Positions 1 to 8,500 of a stretch of 55,763 nt of DNA are shown piece after piece (positions within the stretch are counted from its first letter, which is position 1; every line of letters starts with the position of its first letter). Made by a program: the position numbers and the translations under genes. The notes beneath the pieces are model-generated. The model ran no database searches. It was not told the origin of the DNA and saw only the letters and a program-made list of their open reading frames with translations. The stretch is from CAVQGF01 sp045807945. Its GTDB lineage: Bacteria; Acidobacteriota; Terriglobia; Terriglobales; Acidobacteriaceae. The DNA is taken from NCBI GenBank assembly GCA_045807945.1, contig JBJMGI010000124.1:1-55763 (forward strand), in the 5' to 3' direction.

Positions 1-774
1 CGGCGCGTCGAGGTCCATCCACGCTACTTCGGAATCGTAGTAATCGTCGGAAAGGAATGAATCGGCGCGGGTGGTCAAGAACTTCTTCAGTGTCGCGTTA
101 TCAGTCAGCGCGGCGGCCTCGCGCAGAAGTCCCGCGGCCTTGGAGAGATAGTAGCCATACATGAGCCTGTAGGGCCTTGCAACCAGCGCATTCGGATCTT
201 TGGGCCACTTTCCTTTTTCAGACGGGTCGATAACGATGACGCATGGATCACCAGCGCGGATGATGACGCTGTAAAAACCGGTCGCAACTTCCTGATCTTT
301 TTTCGGCAGCGCCGCTTCCCAGCGCTCGAACTCTTCCTTCGTCATGTCGGAAGGATAGAAATTTGCGCCGAGCGGCTTGCGGTCGGGCACGCCAGGAAGA
401 AAGGCCGTGTGGCCGTCGAGATCAGACCATGGCCCTTTGTTCTGCCAGAAATACTTCAGCCTAGCGCGGCCCAGCGGCGTCGTGTCCTTTTGCAGCTTGG
501 TATAGAGCTCGTTGCTGCCTTCCCAAAGCTGCGTCATGAACAGCGGATCAAGCACGCGCGCCGCCTCAAGCAGCTTGACCAACGCCTTTTTATCAGCCGC
601 AGAAAGATGCGTGGTGTCGACCTTAAGGTCGGTGGGCGCGTAGCGCGCCTGCATCTTCTCGAGTTCGGGCAGGTTCGGTATCTCGCGCTGTAACGTTATC
701 TGCAATTGACCCTCTTGCGCGTAGAGCACTCCGGCGAGCATTGCAAAACAAATAGCTGCAACAACAAATCTCAT
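1..774 (-). CDS. DPP III-like (M49 family) exported peptidase, 3' part missing
   Basis: This gene runs off the left edge, so only the first 258 codons are visible. The start at 774 is preceded by AAAGGAACG and gives a signal peptide ending near LYAQ at residue 22. The rest resembles the N-terminal half of bacterial dipeptidyl-peptidase III-like zinc proteins: TPLGRARLKYFWQNKGPW, then GANFYPSDMTKEEF, then LREAAALTDN and SDDYYDSEVAWMDLD. The zinc motif (HEXXGH type in M49) would lie beyond the edge and cannot be checked. Such enzymes remove dipeptides from peptide N-termini; here it would act in the periplasm. It follows the S9 peptidase gene by 11 bases on the same strand, so the two probably form an operon for peptide breakdown. 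Confidence 0.75.
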   Translation of the reverse strand, partial: MRFVVAAICFAMLAGVLYAQEGQLQITLQREIPNLPELEKMQARYAPTDLKVDTTHLSAADKKALVKLLEAARVLDPLFMTQLWEGSNELYTKLQKDTTPLGRARLKYFWQNKGPWSDLDGHTAFLPGVPDRKPLGANFYPSDMTKEEFERWEAALPKKDQEVATGFYSVIIRAGDPCVIVIDPSEKGKWPKDPNALVARPYRLMYGYYLSKAAGLLREAAALTDNATLKKFLTTRADSFLSDDYYDSEVAWMDLDAP

Positions 775-785
775 TTTTCGTTCCT

Positions 786-2675
786 TTACTTGATGTACTT
801 ATCCAGAAAATCGGCGATCGCGCCGTATCCTTTGATGCGGTTTACGCGCTTGGCCATTCCGTGACCTTCGTCGGGGAAGGTGATGGACTCAACAGGGATA
901 CCCTTCGCCTTCACAGCCGCAACGATCTGGTCAGCCTCCGCCGCCGGCACGCGCGGATCGTTTGCGCCCGCAATCACGAAGAGCGGCGCCTTGATCTGGT
1001 TCACGTAATTGATGGGCGAAATGGACTTCATGAACTCGGGATCCTTATCCGGGTCGCCGTACTCGGCCGCGCGGTTCTCGCGACGCCATGCCCCGGTGTT
1101 CTTGAAGAACGTGCTCCAGTTCGCGATTCCGACGATGTCCACGCCCGCCGCCCACAGGTCAGGATTCATCGTGACCTGCGCCAGCGTCATGAACCCGCCG
1201 TAGCTGCCGCCCATCACGACGATCTTTTTCGGATCGATATAGCCGCTGTTTTTGAGGTACTCATGCGCGAACGCCACGTCTTTCACCGCGTCCATGCGCT
1301 TCTTGTAATCGTCCGCGTGGGTATATTCGCGGCCATACCCCGTGCTTCCACGCACGTTAGGCGCGAGCACCGCGTATCCGCGATTTACGAAGTACTGCAG
1401 CACTGAGCTGAAATCCGCGCGCGTCTGCCCCTCTGGTCCGCCGTGGACGTAAACGATCGCCGCGAGCTTCGCGTCTTTCGCCGCGTTTTTCGGCAGGTAC
1501 AAGAATGCCGGAATCTGTTTGCCATCGAATGTGGGATAGGTGATTGTCTGCGGCTGAACGAAAGCATCGGCTGGGATGCCGGCGCGGGTGGAATGTGTCA
1601 CTTGCGAGGCGCGGTTTCCTTTCAGGTCCAGCATCCATACATCGGAGTTGATGGCGGGCGAGTTGTAATCGAACGACACGCGCGACGCGTCGGCGCTGAA
1701 CGAGCCCGCGCCTACGGTTCCCTTCGGCAATCCGCGGAAGATATCTACTTTGTTCGTTTGCAGGTTTCGGATGCGGACCGACGACGCGCCATCGTCGTTC
1801 CACGCGTAAAAAAGATACTTGCCGCCCCGGTCCATGTTGATGCCGGTTTCCTCGTCGATCTCCTTCGGCGAGTCTTCGATGAACTTCAGTTGCTTCGCAC
1901 GCACATCATAGAAAGCCAGATTCATCTTGTCGCGGTCCTGATTGGACGCAAGATAAAAGCCAGAGCCATCCGGCAGCCACGCAGCATTGTTGTAAAGCGC
2001 GTCGCCTTTGTGCGGAGTGAGGTGCGTCACGCTCTCGCTTTGCGTGTCCACCAGGAAAAGGTCATTGTCGTAGTTGTTGCGTTCGCGATTTGCCAGCACA
2101 TAGCGGCCGTCGGGCGAGAAACTCGCGCAGTAATAGTTGGCGTCGTTGCTCAACAGCCGCTTCGGCTGCTTCGACGCCAGGTCCATCACGTACAGATCGA
2201 AGTAGCGCTCTACTCGGGCATTATTCGAATAGCAGATCTGTGATCCGTCGCGGGAAAAATCTCCGAAGTTGTTGATGACTTTCGCATCTTTCGTCAGCGC
2301 CTCGATGCTCTCGCCCTTCGGGTCCGTCAGGTAGAGCTGCGTGCGTTCGTTTCCACCTTCATCTTTGGTGAACAGGATCACGTCGCCACGAGGCGACCAG
2401 CGCACCTCGTGCACGCGGTCATCAAAAAACGTAAGTTGCTCCGGATATCCGCCCACCATCTGGTTCTTCCAAACTTGATTTACCCCGGAAACGTTCGTCA
2501 GGTAAACGACCTCGTCTCCTTTGGGAGAGATAGAAGGCGCGCTCGCGCTACGAACGTTGAGAAAGCGCTCCATGCCGAACTGCGTGGTTTTTGGCAGCAG
2601 GCTGGGTGCTGCGGTCTGTGCCGCAGCCGCGGTCAGAAGCACTGGAACCAAAAGGCATTTGAGGCGCAGGAACAC
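786..2675 (-). CDS. S9 family prolyl oligopeptidase-type exported peptidase
   Basis: A serine peptidase of the acylaminoacyl-peptidase/prolyl oligopeptidase family, 629 residues. A signal peptide (LLVPVLLTAAAAQ) is followed by a WD40-like beta-propeller over about residues 40-360, with repeated SPRGD, SRDGS and SPDGR turns, and then the alpha/beta hydrolase domain. The catalytic triad is visible: Ser491 in GGSYGG, Asp573 in ANDPRVP and His605 in DEGHG. The reading frame is open to a TTG at 2702, but a GTG at 2675 has AGGAG seven bases upstream, so I use it. The product probably trims peptides in the periplasm together with the M49-like enzyme encoded just downstream. Family certain; substrate unknown. 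Confidence 0.93.
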   Translation of the reverse strand: MFLRLKCLLVPVLLTAAAAQTAAPSLLPKTTQFGMERFLNVRSASAPSISPKGDEVVYLTNVSGVNQVWKNQMVGGYPEQLTFFDDRVHEVRWSPRGDVILFTKDEGGNERTQLYLTDPKGESIEALTKDAKVINNFGDFSRDGSQICYSNNARVERYFDLYVMDLASKQPKRLLSNDANYYCASFSPDGRYVLANRERNNYDNDLFLVDTQSESVTHLTPHKGDALYNNAAWLPDGSGFYLASNQDRDKMNLAFYDVRAKQLKFIEDSPKEIDEETGINMDRGGKYLFYAWNDDGASSVRIRNLQTNKVDIFRGLPKGTVGAGSFSADASRVSFDYNSPAINSDVWMLDLKGNRASQVTHSTRAGIPADAFVQPQTITYPTFDGKQIPAFLYLPKNAAKDAKLAAIVYVHGGPEGQTRADFSSVLQYFVNRGYAVLAPNVRGSTGYGREYTHADDYKKRMDAVKDVAFAHEYLKNSGYIDPKKIVVMGGSYGGFMTLAQVTMNPDLWAAGVDIVGIANWSTFFKNTGAWRRENRAAEYGDPDKDPEFMKSISPINYVNQIKAPLFVIAGANDPRVPAAEADQIVAAVKAKGIPVESITFPDEGHGMAKRVNRIKGYGAIADFLDKYIK

Positions 2676-2729
2676 AGGCACTCTCCTGAGAAAACCGACC
2701 AAGAATCATACAGGAGAATTTAACTGCGG

Positions 2730-3125
2730 CTATTTGCGGAAGCGGTGACGGATTGGCGGTACGGGCTCTTGCGGTTTTGCGATCTTCTCTTCTTTCCAGA
2801 AGACCTTCTCGACTTCCAAGCACTCGATGCCGACCTGGCTGCGGCGGTGGAAGCCTTCGCCCACCCACACCACGCGGGCGCGCGCGCGCTCAACGCGCCA
2901 TTGCAGCAGGATCTCGTCTCCGGGGTGGAAATGATGTCCGGCGGTGTGGATTCGCGCTCCGGTGGGCGACACGTCGAGCGTGCAGACGTGCGCTGTTTTT
3001 CCGGAAGAAAGAAAATTAACTCTCAGAGGAATTACTACAGGGCGCCGCTCTTCGCGCAGCTTATAAAAATATTCCAGCTTCAGATCTTGTTTCTCTTTAC
3101 TAAGTGGCTGAAGGATTGCACTCAC
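2730..3125 (-). CDS. PilZ domain protein
   Basis: A small soluble protein of 131 residues. It carries the features of a PilZ domain, the common cyclic-di-GMP binding module: an arginine-rich stretch EERRPVVIPLRV near residues 25-36, then DVSPTGARI near residues 52-60, matching the (D/N)xSxxG signature, followed by beta-strand-like segments (GDEILLQWRV, ARVVWVG). The C-terminus is basic and proline-containing. The start is a GTG at 3125 without a clear Shine-Dalgarno site, so the N-terminus is uncertain. The gene is divergent from the SurA-type gene and shares its 209-base upstream region. Whether it binds c-di-GMP cannot be told from sequence. Confidence 0.8.
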   Translation of the reverse strand: MSAILQPLSKEKQDLKLEYFYKLREERRPVVIPLRVNFLSSGKTAHVCTLDVSPTGARIHTAGHHFHPGDEILLQWRVERARARVVWVGEGFHRRSQVGIECLEVEKVFWKEEKIAKPQEPVPPIRHRFRK

Positions 3126-3181
3126 AAATCGGATAGTAGCACGAGTTCTTGTGCAAATTCACTCAGGATTTTTCCTTAGAG

Positions 3182-3208
3182 GGACAAAAAAAATTGTCCT
3201 TTCGGACA
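3182..3208. promoter_or_regulatory. Overlapping inverted repeats between PilZ and SurA-type genes
   Basis: GGACAA (3182-3187) and TTGTCC (3194-3199) form a perfect 6-bp inverted repeat around an A-rich 6-base spacer. The second arm is followed after TTTC by GGACA (3204-3208), giving a second, overlapping hairpin. It lies in the divergent intergenic region, so it could be an operator for either gene. No known regulator is recognised. Confidence 0.35.
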
Positions 3209-3334
3209 GTACCGTGAAGCGCAACACGCCAGCATACGTCTGATAGAACACAGGCCTGTCCCTGCAAACGCCGCTCCAGTGCGCTAAAATAAAGGCTACC
3301 CAGAGCTCATCGAAATAGAAGGTTCCAGGTTCTC

Positions 3335-4423
3335 ATGAGAAAAGTCACGACCCTTTTAGCCGTCATCCTGCTCGCTGCTTTTGCGACTTCTTTGCTCGCC
3401 GACAGCGTAGTGGAAGAGATCATCGCGCGCGTCAACGACGACATCATCACCCGCGCCGAGCTGGCCCGCAATCGCCAGCAGCTCGAGGAAGAAGCCAAGC
3501 AGAAGAACGAGCCGCTCACTCCCGACCGTGAAAAAGACCTGCTGCGCGACTTGATCGACCAGCAGCTCCTGATTCAGAAGGCGAAGGATCTCGGCATCAC
3601 CGGCGACGCAGAAGTCGTGAAGCGCCTCGACCAGATCCGCCAGGACATGAAGCTCAATTCAATGGAAGAATTGGAGCAGGCGGCGTCCGCCCAGGGCACG
3701 AACTTCGAAGACTTCAAGCAGGGGATCCGCAACAGCATCATTACGCAGCAGGTGATCAGCCGCGAGGTTGGCTCGCACATCAGCATCCCGCCAGACGAGA
3801 TCCAGAAGTTTTACGAGCTGAACAAGAAAGAGTTTGAAGGTCCGGAGCAGGTTCAGATCGCCGAGCTGCTTATCTCGCCCGCGAAGGACGAAAAGGGCAA
3901 TCCAAAAGAGGACCAGGCTTCGCTCGATGCAGCCAAGGCGAAAGCCGATTCGGTGTTGAAGGAGATCAAAGGCGGCATGAAGTTTAGCGAGGCTGCCATC
4001 AAATACTCCGACGGCCCCACCGCGCAGCAAGGCGGCGACCTCGGACTATTCAAGCGTGGCACCCTCTCCAAGGAACTTGAGGACGTCACCTTCAACATGA
4101 AGGTCGGCGACACCTCCGACGTCATCCGCACCAAGCAGGGTTTCGTGATCCTGAAGGTCATCCAGCATCAAAGCGCCGGTATCCCGCCTGAGAAGGAAGT
4201 CGAGCCGCAGATCCAGGAAGCGATCTACATGCAAAAGCTGCAGCCCGCACTCCGCCAGTACCTGACCAAGCTGCGCGAGGAGTCGTACATTGACATCAAG
4301 GCCGGCTTCGTTGACACCGGTGCGAGCCCGAACCAGACCAAGCCCATCATGACCGCTGCTGCAACCGGAGCTGACGACAAAGAAGCGGCCAAGAAGAAAA
4401 AGAAGAAGTTCTTTGTGTTCTAA
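3335..4423 (+). CDS. SurA-type periplasmic chaperone / parvulin peptidyl-prolyl isomerase
   Basis: A 362-residue exported protein that probably helps outer-membrane proteins fold. Residues 1-22 are a signal peptide (LLAVILLAAFATSLLA). Next comes a SurA-like N-terminal helical domain beginning VVEEIIARVNDDIITRAEL, then one parvulin (PpiC) domain at about residues 168-280, with the typical GGMKFSEAAIKYSDGPTA, GGDLGLFKRG and GDTSDVIRTKQGFVILKV segments. SurA of E. coli has two parvulin domains; this one has one, as is common outside Proteobacteria. The C-terminus ends in a run of seven lysines and FFVF, which is unusual for a periplasmic protein. The start ATG has AGG six bases upstream. Confidence 0.88.
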   Translation: MRKVTTLLAVILLAAFATSLLADSVVEEIIARVNDDIITRAELARNRQQLEEEAKQKNEPLTPDREKDLLRDLIDQQLLIQKAKDLGITGDAEVVKRLDQIRQDMKLNSMEELEQAASAQGTNFEDFKQGIRNSIITQQVISREVGSHISIPPDEIQKFYELNKKEFEGPEQVQIAELLISPAKDEKGNPKEDQASLDAAKAKADSVLKEIKGGMKFSEAAIKYSDGPTAQQGGDLGLFKRGTLSKELEDVTFNMKVGDTSDVIRTKQGFVILKVIQHQSAGIPPEKEVEPQIQEAIYMQKLQPALRQYLTKLREESYIDIKAGFVDTGASPNQTKPIMTAAATGADDKEAAKKKKKKFFVF

Positions 4424-4497
4424 TGTGGGCGCAGACCGTCCTGCGCGCGCATACGCTCCGTTAACACGTTCAAGGCATCAGATGGAAAGAGGATTCT

Positions 4498-4683
4498 ATG
4501 CCAGAGCTCCCCGACCAGAACAACCCGAACCTAGCCGGGCGCGATCCTGAAGACCGGCCCACCACCTGCACCCGTGAAGTAAGAGAGAAGATGGTGGACA
4601 AGACCATTGCCGACTCTTTCCCGGCGAGCGATCCCCCGTCATCGATCCCCGACCCGTGCGCTGAAGATCCCTTCGCTGCCTAG
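4498..4683 (+). CDS. Small hypothetical protein with SFPASDPPS motif
   Basis: A 61-residue hydrophilic protein with a good ribosome-binding site (GGAAAGAGG, 5 bases before ATG). The second half, KTIADSFPASDPPSSIPDP, matches a motif I know from many short uncharacterised bacterial proteins. No signal peptide, membrane segment or cysteine pair of note. Its last 45 bases overlap the end of the convergent permease gene. Function unknown. The motif and ribosome-binding site make it a real gene despite its size. Confidence 0.7.
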   Translation: MPELPDQNNPNLAGRDPEDRPTTCTREVREKMVDKTIADSFPASDPPSSIPDPCAEDPFAA

Positions 4684-6042
4684 TTCCAGCACGGCGGCTC
4701 CCACGGCCATCAATCCAACATAGATGTAAGGAAAATATTTGTACGGCGCATCCGGCACCGGATAGACGCTGCCCACGATCGGGATCGTCAGCAGCAGCAA
4801 TGCCGCAATGGTGATTGCGACGTGCTTTGGACGAAGCGCGTGCTGCTGGCGCAAGTACAGCGGCGCGGCGATCGAGACCATCGCATAGGAGAAGAGGAAT
4901 CCGAAGGTGGCCAGCGTTCCCGCGTAACCAAAAATTTCCATGACCGCCACGCGAGTAGCCGCAAGCACTGCGGCAGGAGCAAACGCGAGCACCGCCGACG
5001 CGAGTACCGCCACGTGCGGCGTTGCGTGCATGCTATGCGCCTTCCCCGCAGACGCATGGAAGTACCCATCGCGCGCCATGCTGTAAAGAACGCGGGCAGC
5101 AGCGTTGATGCTGGCGAGCGTACACGCGAACTGGCCCAGCAGGATCCCGATCGTGAGCACCAGCGCGAACCACGGCACCCGTGCCGCTTCGGCAACGGTC
5201 ACGAGCGGCGCGTTCGATTTATCCAGCGCGATCGCTGAACCGTGAAACGCCTGCACTAACGTGTACGCCATAGCAACGAAGAATCCGCCGGTGATCACCA
5301 CTGAAGCAAAGACCGAGCGCGGGATGGCGACCAGCGGGTTCTTCGCTTCATCGCCGAGCGCCGTCGCACTCTCAAATCCTACAAAGCTGAAGAAGGCGAG
5401 CACTACGCCTTGGCGCAATCCTGCGGCGTTCACGCCCGCCAGATGAGCTTGCACCGGATCGCTGAGCGGCCCGCGCCGCAGAAAGAAGATCAGCGCGAGC
5501 ACGGTGATCAGTCCGACAGACGCCATCTCCATCGCCAGCATGAAGCGCGTCGAAAGTTTCACGTCCTTCCACGCGATCGCTGCGCATAACACGGCATCGG
5601 CCGTCATCACTGCGATCAGCGCTCCGCGATTTGTAAGTGGAACTCCGAAATGCTCCAGCAGAACCACGAAGTAATTGGTGAAGCCGGCAAGGGTAGCGGT
5701 GGCGGTGAAGATGTAGGCCAGCAGTAGCGACCATCCGCAGAGCGCGCCGGCGCGGTTCCCCATGCCGTCGCGTGCAAATGTGTAGAGCGCGCCCGGCGAA
5801 GCCGACCTTGCGGCGAAGACGTTGATCTGCGGCGTGACGAACAGCAATGCGATGGTGGCCAGCGCGTATGCCAGCCATGTCCCATTCCCGGCGCTCGCAA
5901 AAACCAATGGGATGATGAGCGCGGGGGTGGCCGATGGCGCAATATTCGCCACCGACTGCGCCACCACTTCCAAGAATGAAAGCGCGTCGCGATTCAGCGA
6001 GCCCGCAGAAGAGCCGCCCGGAGCCTGGATGGGGGAACCCAT
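4639..6042 (-). CDS. APC superfamily amino acid permease
   Basis: A 467-residue integral membrane protein with about 12 hydrophobic segments. The N-terminal region (SFLEVVAQSVANIAPSATPAL) and the helix-6-like segment VLAFFSFVGFESATALGDEAKNP are typical of amino acid-polyamine-organocation transporters. The substrate is probably an amino acid or amine and cannot be fixed from sequence. It is divergent from a Tat-exported flavin oxidoreductase at 6141, and an amine substrate shared by the two is possible but only a guess. The start ATG at 6042 has GGAG about 13 bases upstream, a weak spacing. The gene's end overlaps the small protein at 4498-4683 on the other strand. Confidence 0.88.
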   Translation of the reverse strand: MGSPIQAPGGSSAGSLNRDALSFLEVVAQSVANIAPSATPALIIPLVFASAGNGTWLAYALATIALLFVTPQINVFAARSASPGALYTFARDGMGNRAGALCGWSLLLAYIFTATATLAGFTNYFVVLLEHFGVPLTNRGALIAVMTADAVLCAAIAWKDVKLSTRFMLAMEMASVGLITVLALIFFLRRGPLSDPVQAHLAGVNAAGLRQGVVLAFFSFVGFESATALGDEAKNPLVAIPRSVFASVVITGGFFVAMAYTLVQAFHGSAIALDKSNAPLVTVAEAARVPWFALVLTIGILLGQFACTLASINAAARVLYSMARDGYFHASAGKAHSMHATPHVAVLASAVLAFAPAAVLAATRVAVMEIFGYAGTLATFGFLFSYAMVSIAAPLYLRQQHALRPKHVAITIAALLLLTIPIVGSVYPVPDAPYKYFPYIYVGLMAVGAAVLELGSEGIFSARVGDR

Positions 6043-6140
6043 GGGTCAAAGCATTCTCCGCTCCCGCCACCACGGCTGTCACGCAATTTCTTGTGTGGTG
6101 GAGCTACAATGCTCCACCCGAAATTATCAAAGAGGTTTCG

Positions 6141-7694
6141 ATGACTGATCCGAGCCGCCCCTCTTCTGAAAAGCCCGAAGCGAACAACGGCCACACTCGC
6201 CGCGACACCATTAAGTATTTGATCGCCGGCAGCGTCGCCGCAGCGTGTCCGGTCCCATCGTTTGCCATGCCCGGCGCTGCGCCCGACGTTAAGCTTGGCA
6301 GCGAGCGCAACGACATTTGCCACAGCGTTCGCGACGGACACACCTTTAAGACTCCCGCCGTCAGCTCGCATCATGACGTGGTCATCATCGGCGGCGGCCC
6401 CAGCGGATTGCTCTCAGCGTATCTGCTTCGCGATAAAGATTTCCTTTTGCTCGAGAAAGAGGCGCGCCTCGGCGGCAACGCCATCAGCGAGAACTGGAAA
6501 GGTATTTGGTATTCCACCGGCGCCGCCTACCAGATGGACGACGAGCTGCAAGCACTTTGCCGCAAGATCGGCATGACCATCTATCCAATCCGCAGCGTTG
6601 ACGCCGCCATCATCAACGACACCGTAGTCCCGGAATTCTGGGCCGGTGGATATCAGAACGCGCCTTATCCTGACCGCGTGAAGAAAAGTTGGGAGCAGTT
6701 CTTCACAGACATGAAGAAGCTGAACCAAAAGCCCGATATCGAGAAGCTCGACAACATGACCTTCGCCGAGCTGCTGCAGCCCTACGAGCCCGAGCTCACC
6801 GCGTTCTTCGACAACTTTGGCCCCAACAACTGGGGCGGGCAGACGCACGACACCTCGGGCTACATTGGCGCGCAGTCCGTCTTGTGGGGCGGCGGCATCC
6901 AGCCCGAGCGCTACACCTGGTCGGGCGGCCTAGGTCGTATCTCGCTCGCGCTTGAAGATGCACTGAAGAAGACGGCAGCATCACGTCTGCGCAAGGAAGC
7001 TACGGTGATCAGCGTGGAGCAGAAAGGCGCAGTCGTCCACGTCACCTATATGGAGAACGGCGCGCTGAAGACCATCGCCGCGAAAACCGCGATCATCGCG
7101 TGCCCGAAATTTATCGGCAAGAAGATCGTGAAGGGACTCGATGACGATCACGTCGATGCTATGGGCGCGATGCGCTATCAGCCATATCTCGTGGTCAACG
7201 TCTGCTTCGATCAGGTGGTTTACAACGGCTCATACGACACGAACATCCCTTCGCCGAGTCCGATCGTCGACTTCAACATCGCCGATTGGGTCCTCGGTCG
7301 CGACAACAAAGAGAAGAACCGCCCTCACGTGCTCACCTGTTACGTCCCGAAGCGCGAAAGTCAGCGCTCCACTCTGCTGGATGACGAGCAGGTGAAGAAG
7401 ACAGGCGAGGTCGTCGTCGAACACCTGAACAAGTGGTTCCCCGGCTCCCGCGAGCACGTGGAAGAGGTTCACATCTACCGCCGCGGGCATCCGATGTACG
7501 TCTCGGCGCCGGGCGTACTCACGCGCATCGCGCCAAAGATCCGCAAGCCGCTCGGCAACATCTTCTTCGCGCACTCGGATTCCGAAGGCGGCATCTCGGA
7601 ATACTCGAGCGCGTACGTAGCAGCGCGACGCGTGAAGGGAGAAGTAACGCAGGCCCTGGACAAAGGCGCCAAGGCCCACGCTGCGAAGGCGTAA
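6141..7694 (+). CDS. Tat-exported FAD-dependent oxidoreductase (amine oxidase-like)
   Basis: A 517-residue flavoprotein. The start at 6141 has AGAGG five bases upstream; the frame is open further upstream, but that stretch overlaps the permease gene. Residues 19-42 form a twin-arginine signal (TRRDTIK, then a mild hydrophobic run to PSFAMPGAA), which fits export after FAD insertion. The FAD-binding dinucleotide fold begins VVIIGGGPSG, with glycines at residues 84-89. The pattern of GGNAISENW and a late FAHSDSEGG flavin-contact segment fits the amine oxidase/protoporphyrinogen oxidase-like superfamily. Substrate unknown. It converges on the gene at 7696 with a one-base gap. Confidence 0.85.
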   Translation: MTDPSRPSSEKPEANNGHTRRDTIKYLIAGSVAAACPVPSFAMPGAAPDVKLGSERNDICHSVRDGHTFKTPAVSSHHDVVIIGGGPSGLLSAYLLRDKDFLLLEKEARLGGNAISENWKGIWYSTGAAYQMDDELQALCRKIGMTIYPIRSVDAAIINDTVVPEFWAGGYQNAPYPDRVKKSWEQFFTDMKKLNQKPDIEKLDNMTFAELLQPYEPELTAFFDNFGPNNWGGQTHDTSGYIGAQSVLWGGGIQPERYTWSGGLGRISLALEDALKKTAASRLRKEATVISVEQKGAVVHVTYMENGALKTIAAKTAIIACPKFIGKKIVKGLDDDHVDAMGAMRYQPYLVVNVCFDQVVYNGSYDTNIPSPSPIVDFNIADWVLGRDNKEKNRPHVLTCYVPKRESQRSTLLDDEQVKKTGEVVVEHLNKWFPGSREHVEEVHIYRRGHPMYVSAPGVLTRIAPKIRKPLGNIFFAHSDSEGGISEYSSAYVAARRVKGEVTQALDKGAKAHAAKA

Positions 7695-7695
7695 G

Positions 7696-8256
7696 CTACT
7701 GCTCGTTGTGCTGCTCAATCGATTGCTGAATACCGGCAGCGAACCAGAGTCCACCCGCGTTCCTAACCAGGAGAACCGGGGTGGGGCAGCTGCCAACGGG
7801 AAGTGGCGAGAGGACGTCGTCGATGGCGAAGTCGCCATTCGCGTCTAGGGCCACGCCAGCGGCGTTCGAGCTATGAGCGGTGGCCGTGGCGGCAGGTCCG
7901 CAGAAGAGCGTCACGTGAACTCTCTGCCCACCGTTCGTACCGATTCCGTTGCCCGCCGCAAGCAGAAGCCCGCGTCCCACAACGATAATGCGACCATTCG
8001 GGGTCACCGCAGCATTGAGTGATGCGATCCGCCATGGACCCGCCGGGGAAACGCCGCGCACCACATTAAGGTTTACCGTGCCGGTTGCGGAGACGCCCGT
8101 GATTGGCTGGACGCCGATTCCGCCCCTGAACACCAGTCCGGTTGAATCCTGAGCGGTTGCGATTCCCGCAGCCGCCACGATGAGAAGAGCCACTACCAAC
8201 ACACGCGCCAGCGTGCGACCTGCATTTCCACTGCCTGATCTTGCGATTGTTTTCAT
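7696..8256 (-). CDS. Hypothetical exported protein
   Basis: A 186-residue protein that I cannot assign. It has a good ribosome-binding site (AAGGAG) and a long signal peptide: basic start, then LARVLVVALLIVAAAGIATAQ, with cleavage expected near residue 36. The mature part is glycine- and valine-rich and reads like beta-strands (TGTVNLNVVRGVSPAGPW, NGRIIVVGRGLLLAAGNG). It holds two cysteines (CGPAAT and GSCPTP) that could form a disulfide. This looks like a small secreted beta-rich protein. The codon use is like its neighbours. It stands alone between converging and diverging genes. Confidence 0.7.
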   Translation of the reverse strand: MKTIARSGSGNAGRTLARVLVVALLIVAAAGIATAQDSTGLVFRGGIGVQPITGVSATGTVNLNVVRGVSPAGPWRIASLNAAVTPNGRIIVVGRGLLLAAGNGIGTNGGQRVHVTLFCGPAATATAHSSNAAGVALDANGDFAIDDVLSPLPVGSCPTPVLLVRNAGGLWFAAGIQQSIEQHNEQ

Positions 8257-8500
8257 TTGAAAACTCCTTATTTTTTTGGAGAGTCCGCGTCAGGCCTGTT
8301 TTCCTGGCGTACCCTCCTTCATCATCGAAACTATTCGCAGCAGGCTTTGCAGTCATAACGTAACCGTCATCTTCCCGTAATGTTTCGGTGGCGCTCCCGC
8401 CGTTGGCACCAGAAAAGTGAAGACTTTTTGTACCCACTGAATGGCCATTCACATCCAAGCAGAAGTTCCAACAACTTTTTTGATTGAGAGTCGTGCAGTC

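Noticed and set aside
861..2243. Long plus-strand open frames (181 and 266 codons)
   Set aside because: They are antisense to the S9 peptidase gene, whose catalytic motifs are clear; the products are Arg/His-rich and show no known motif.
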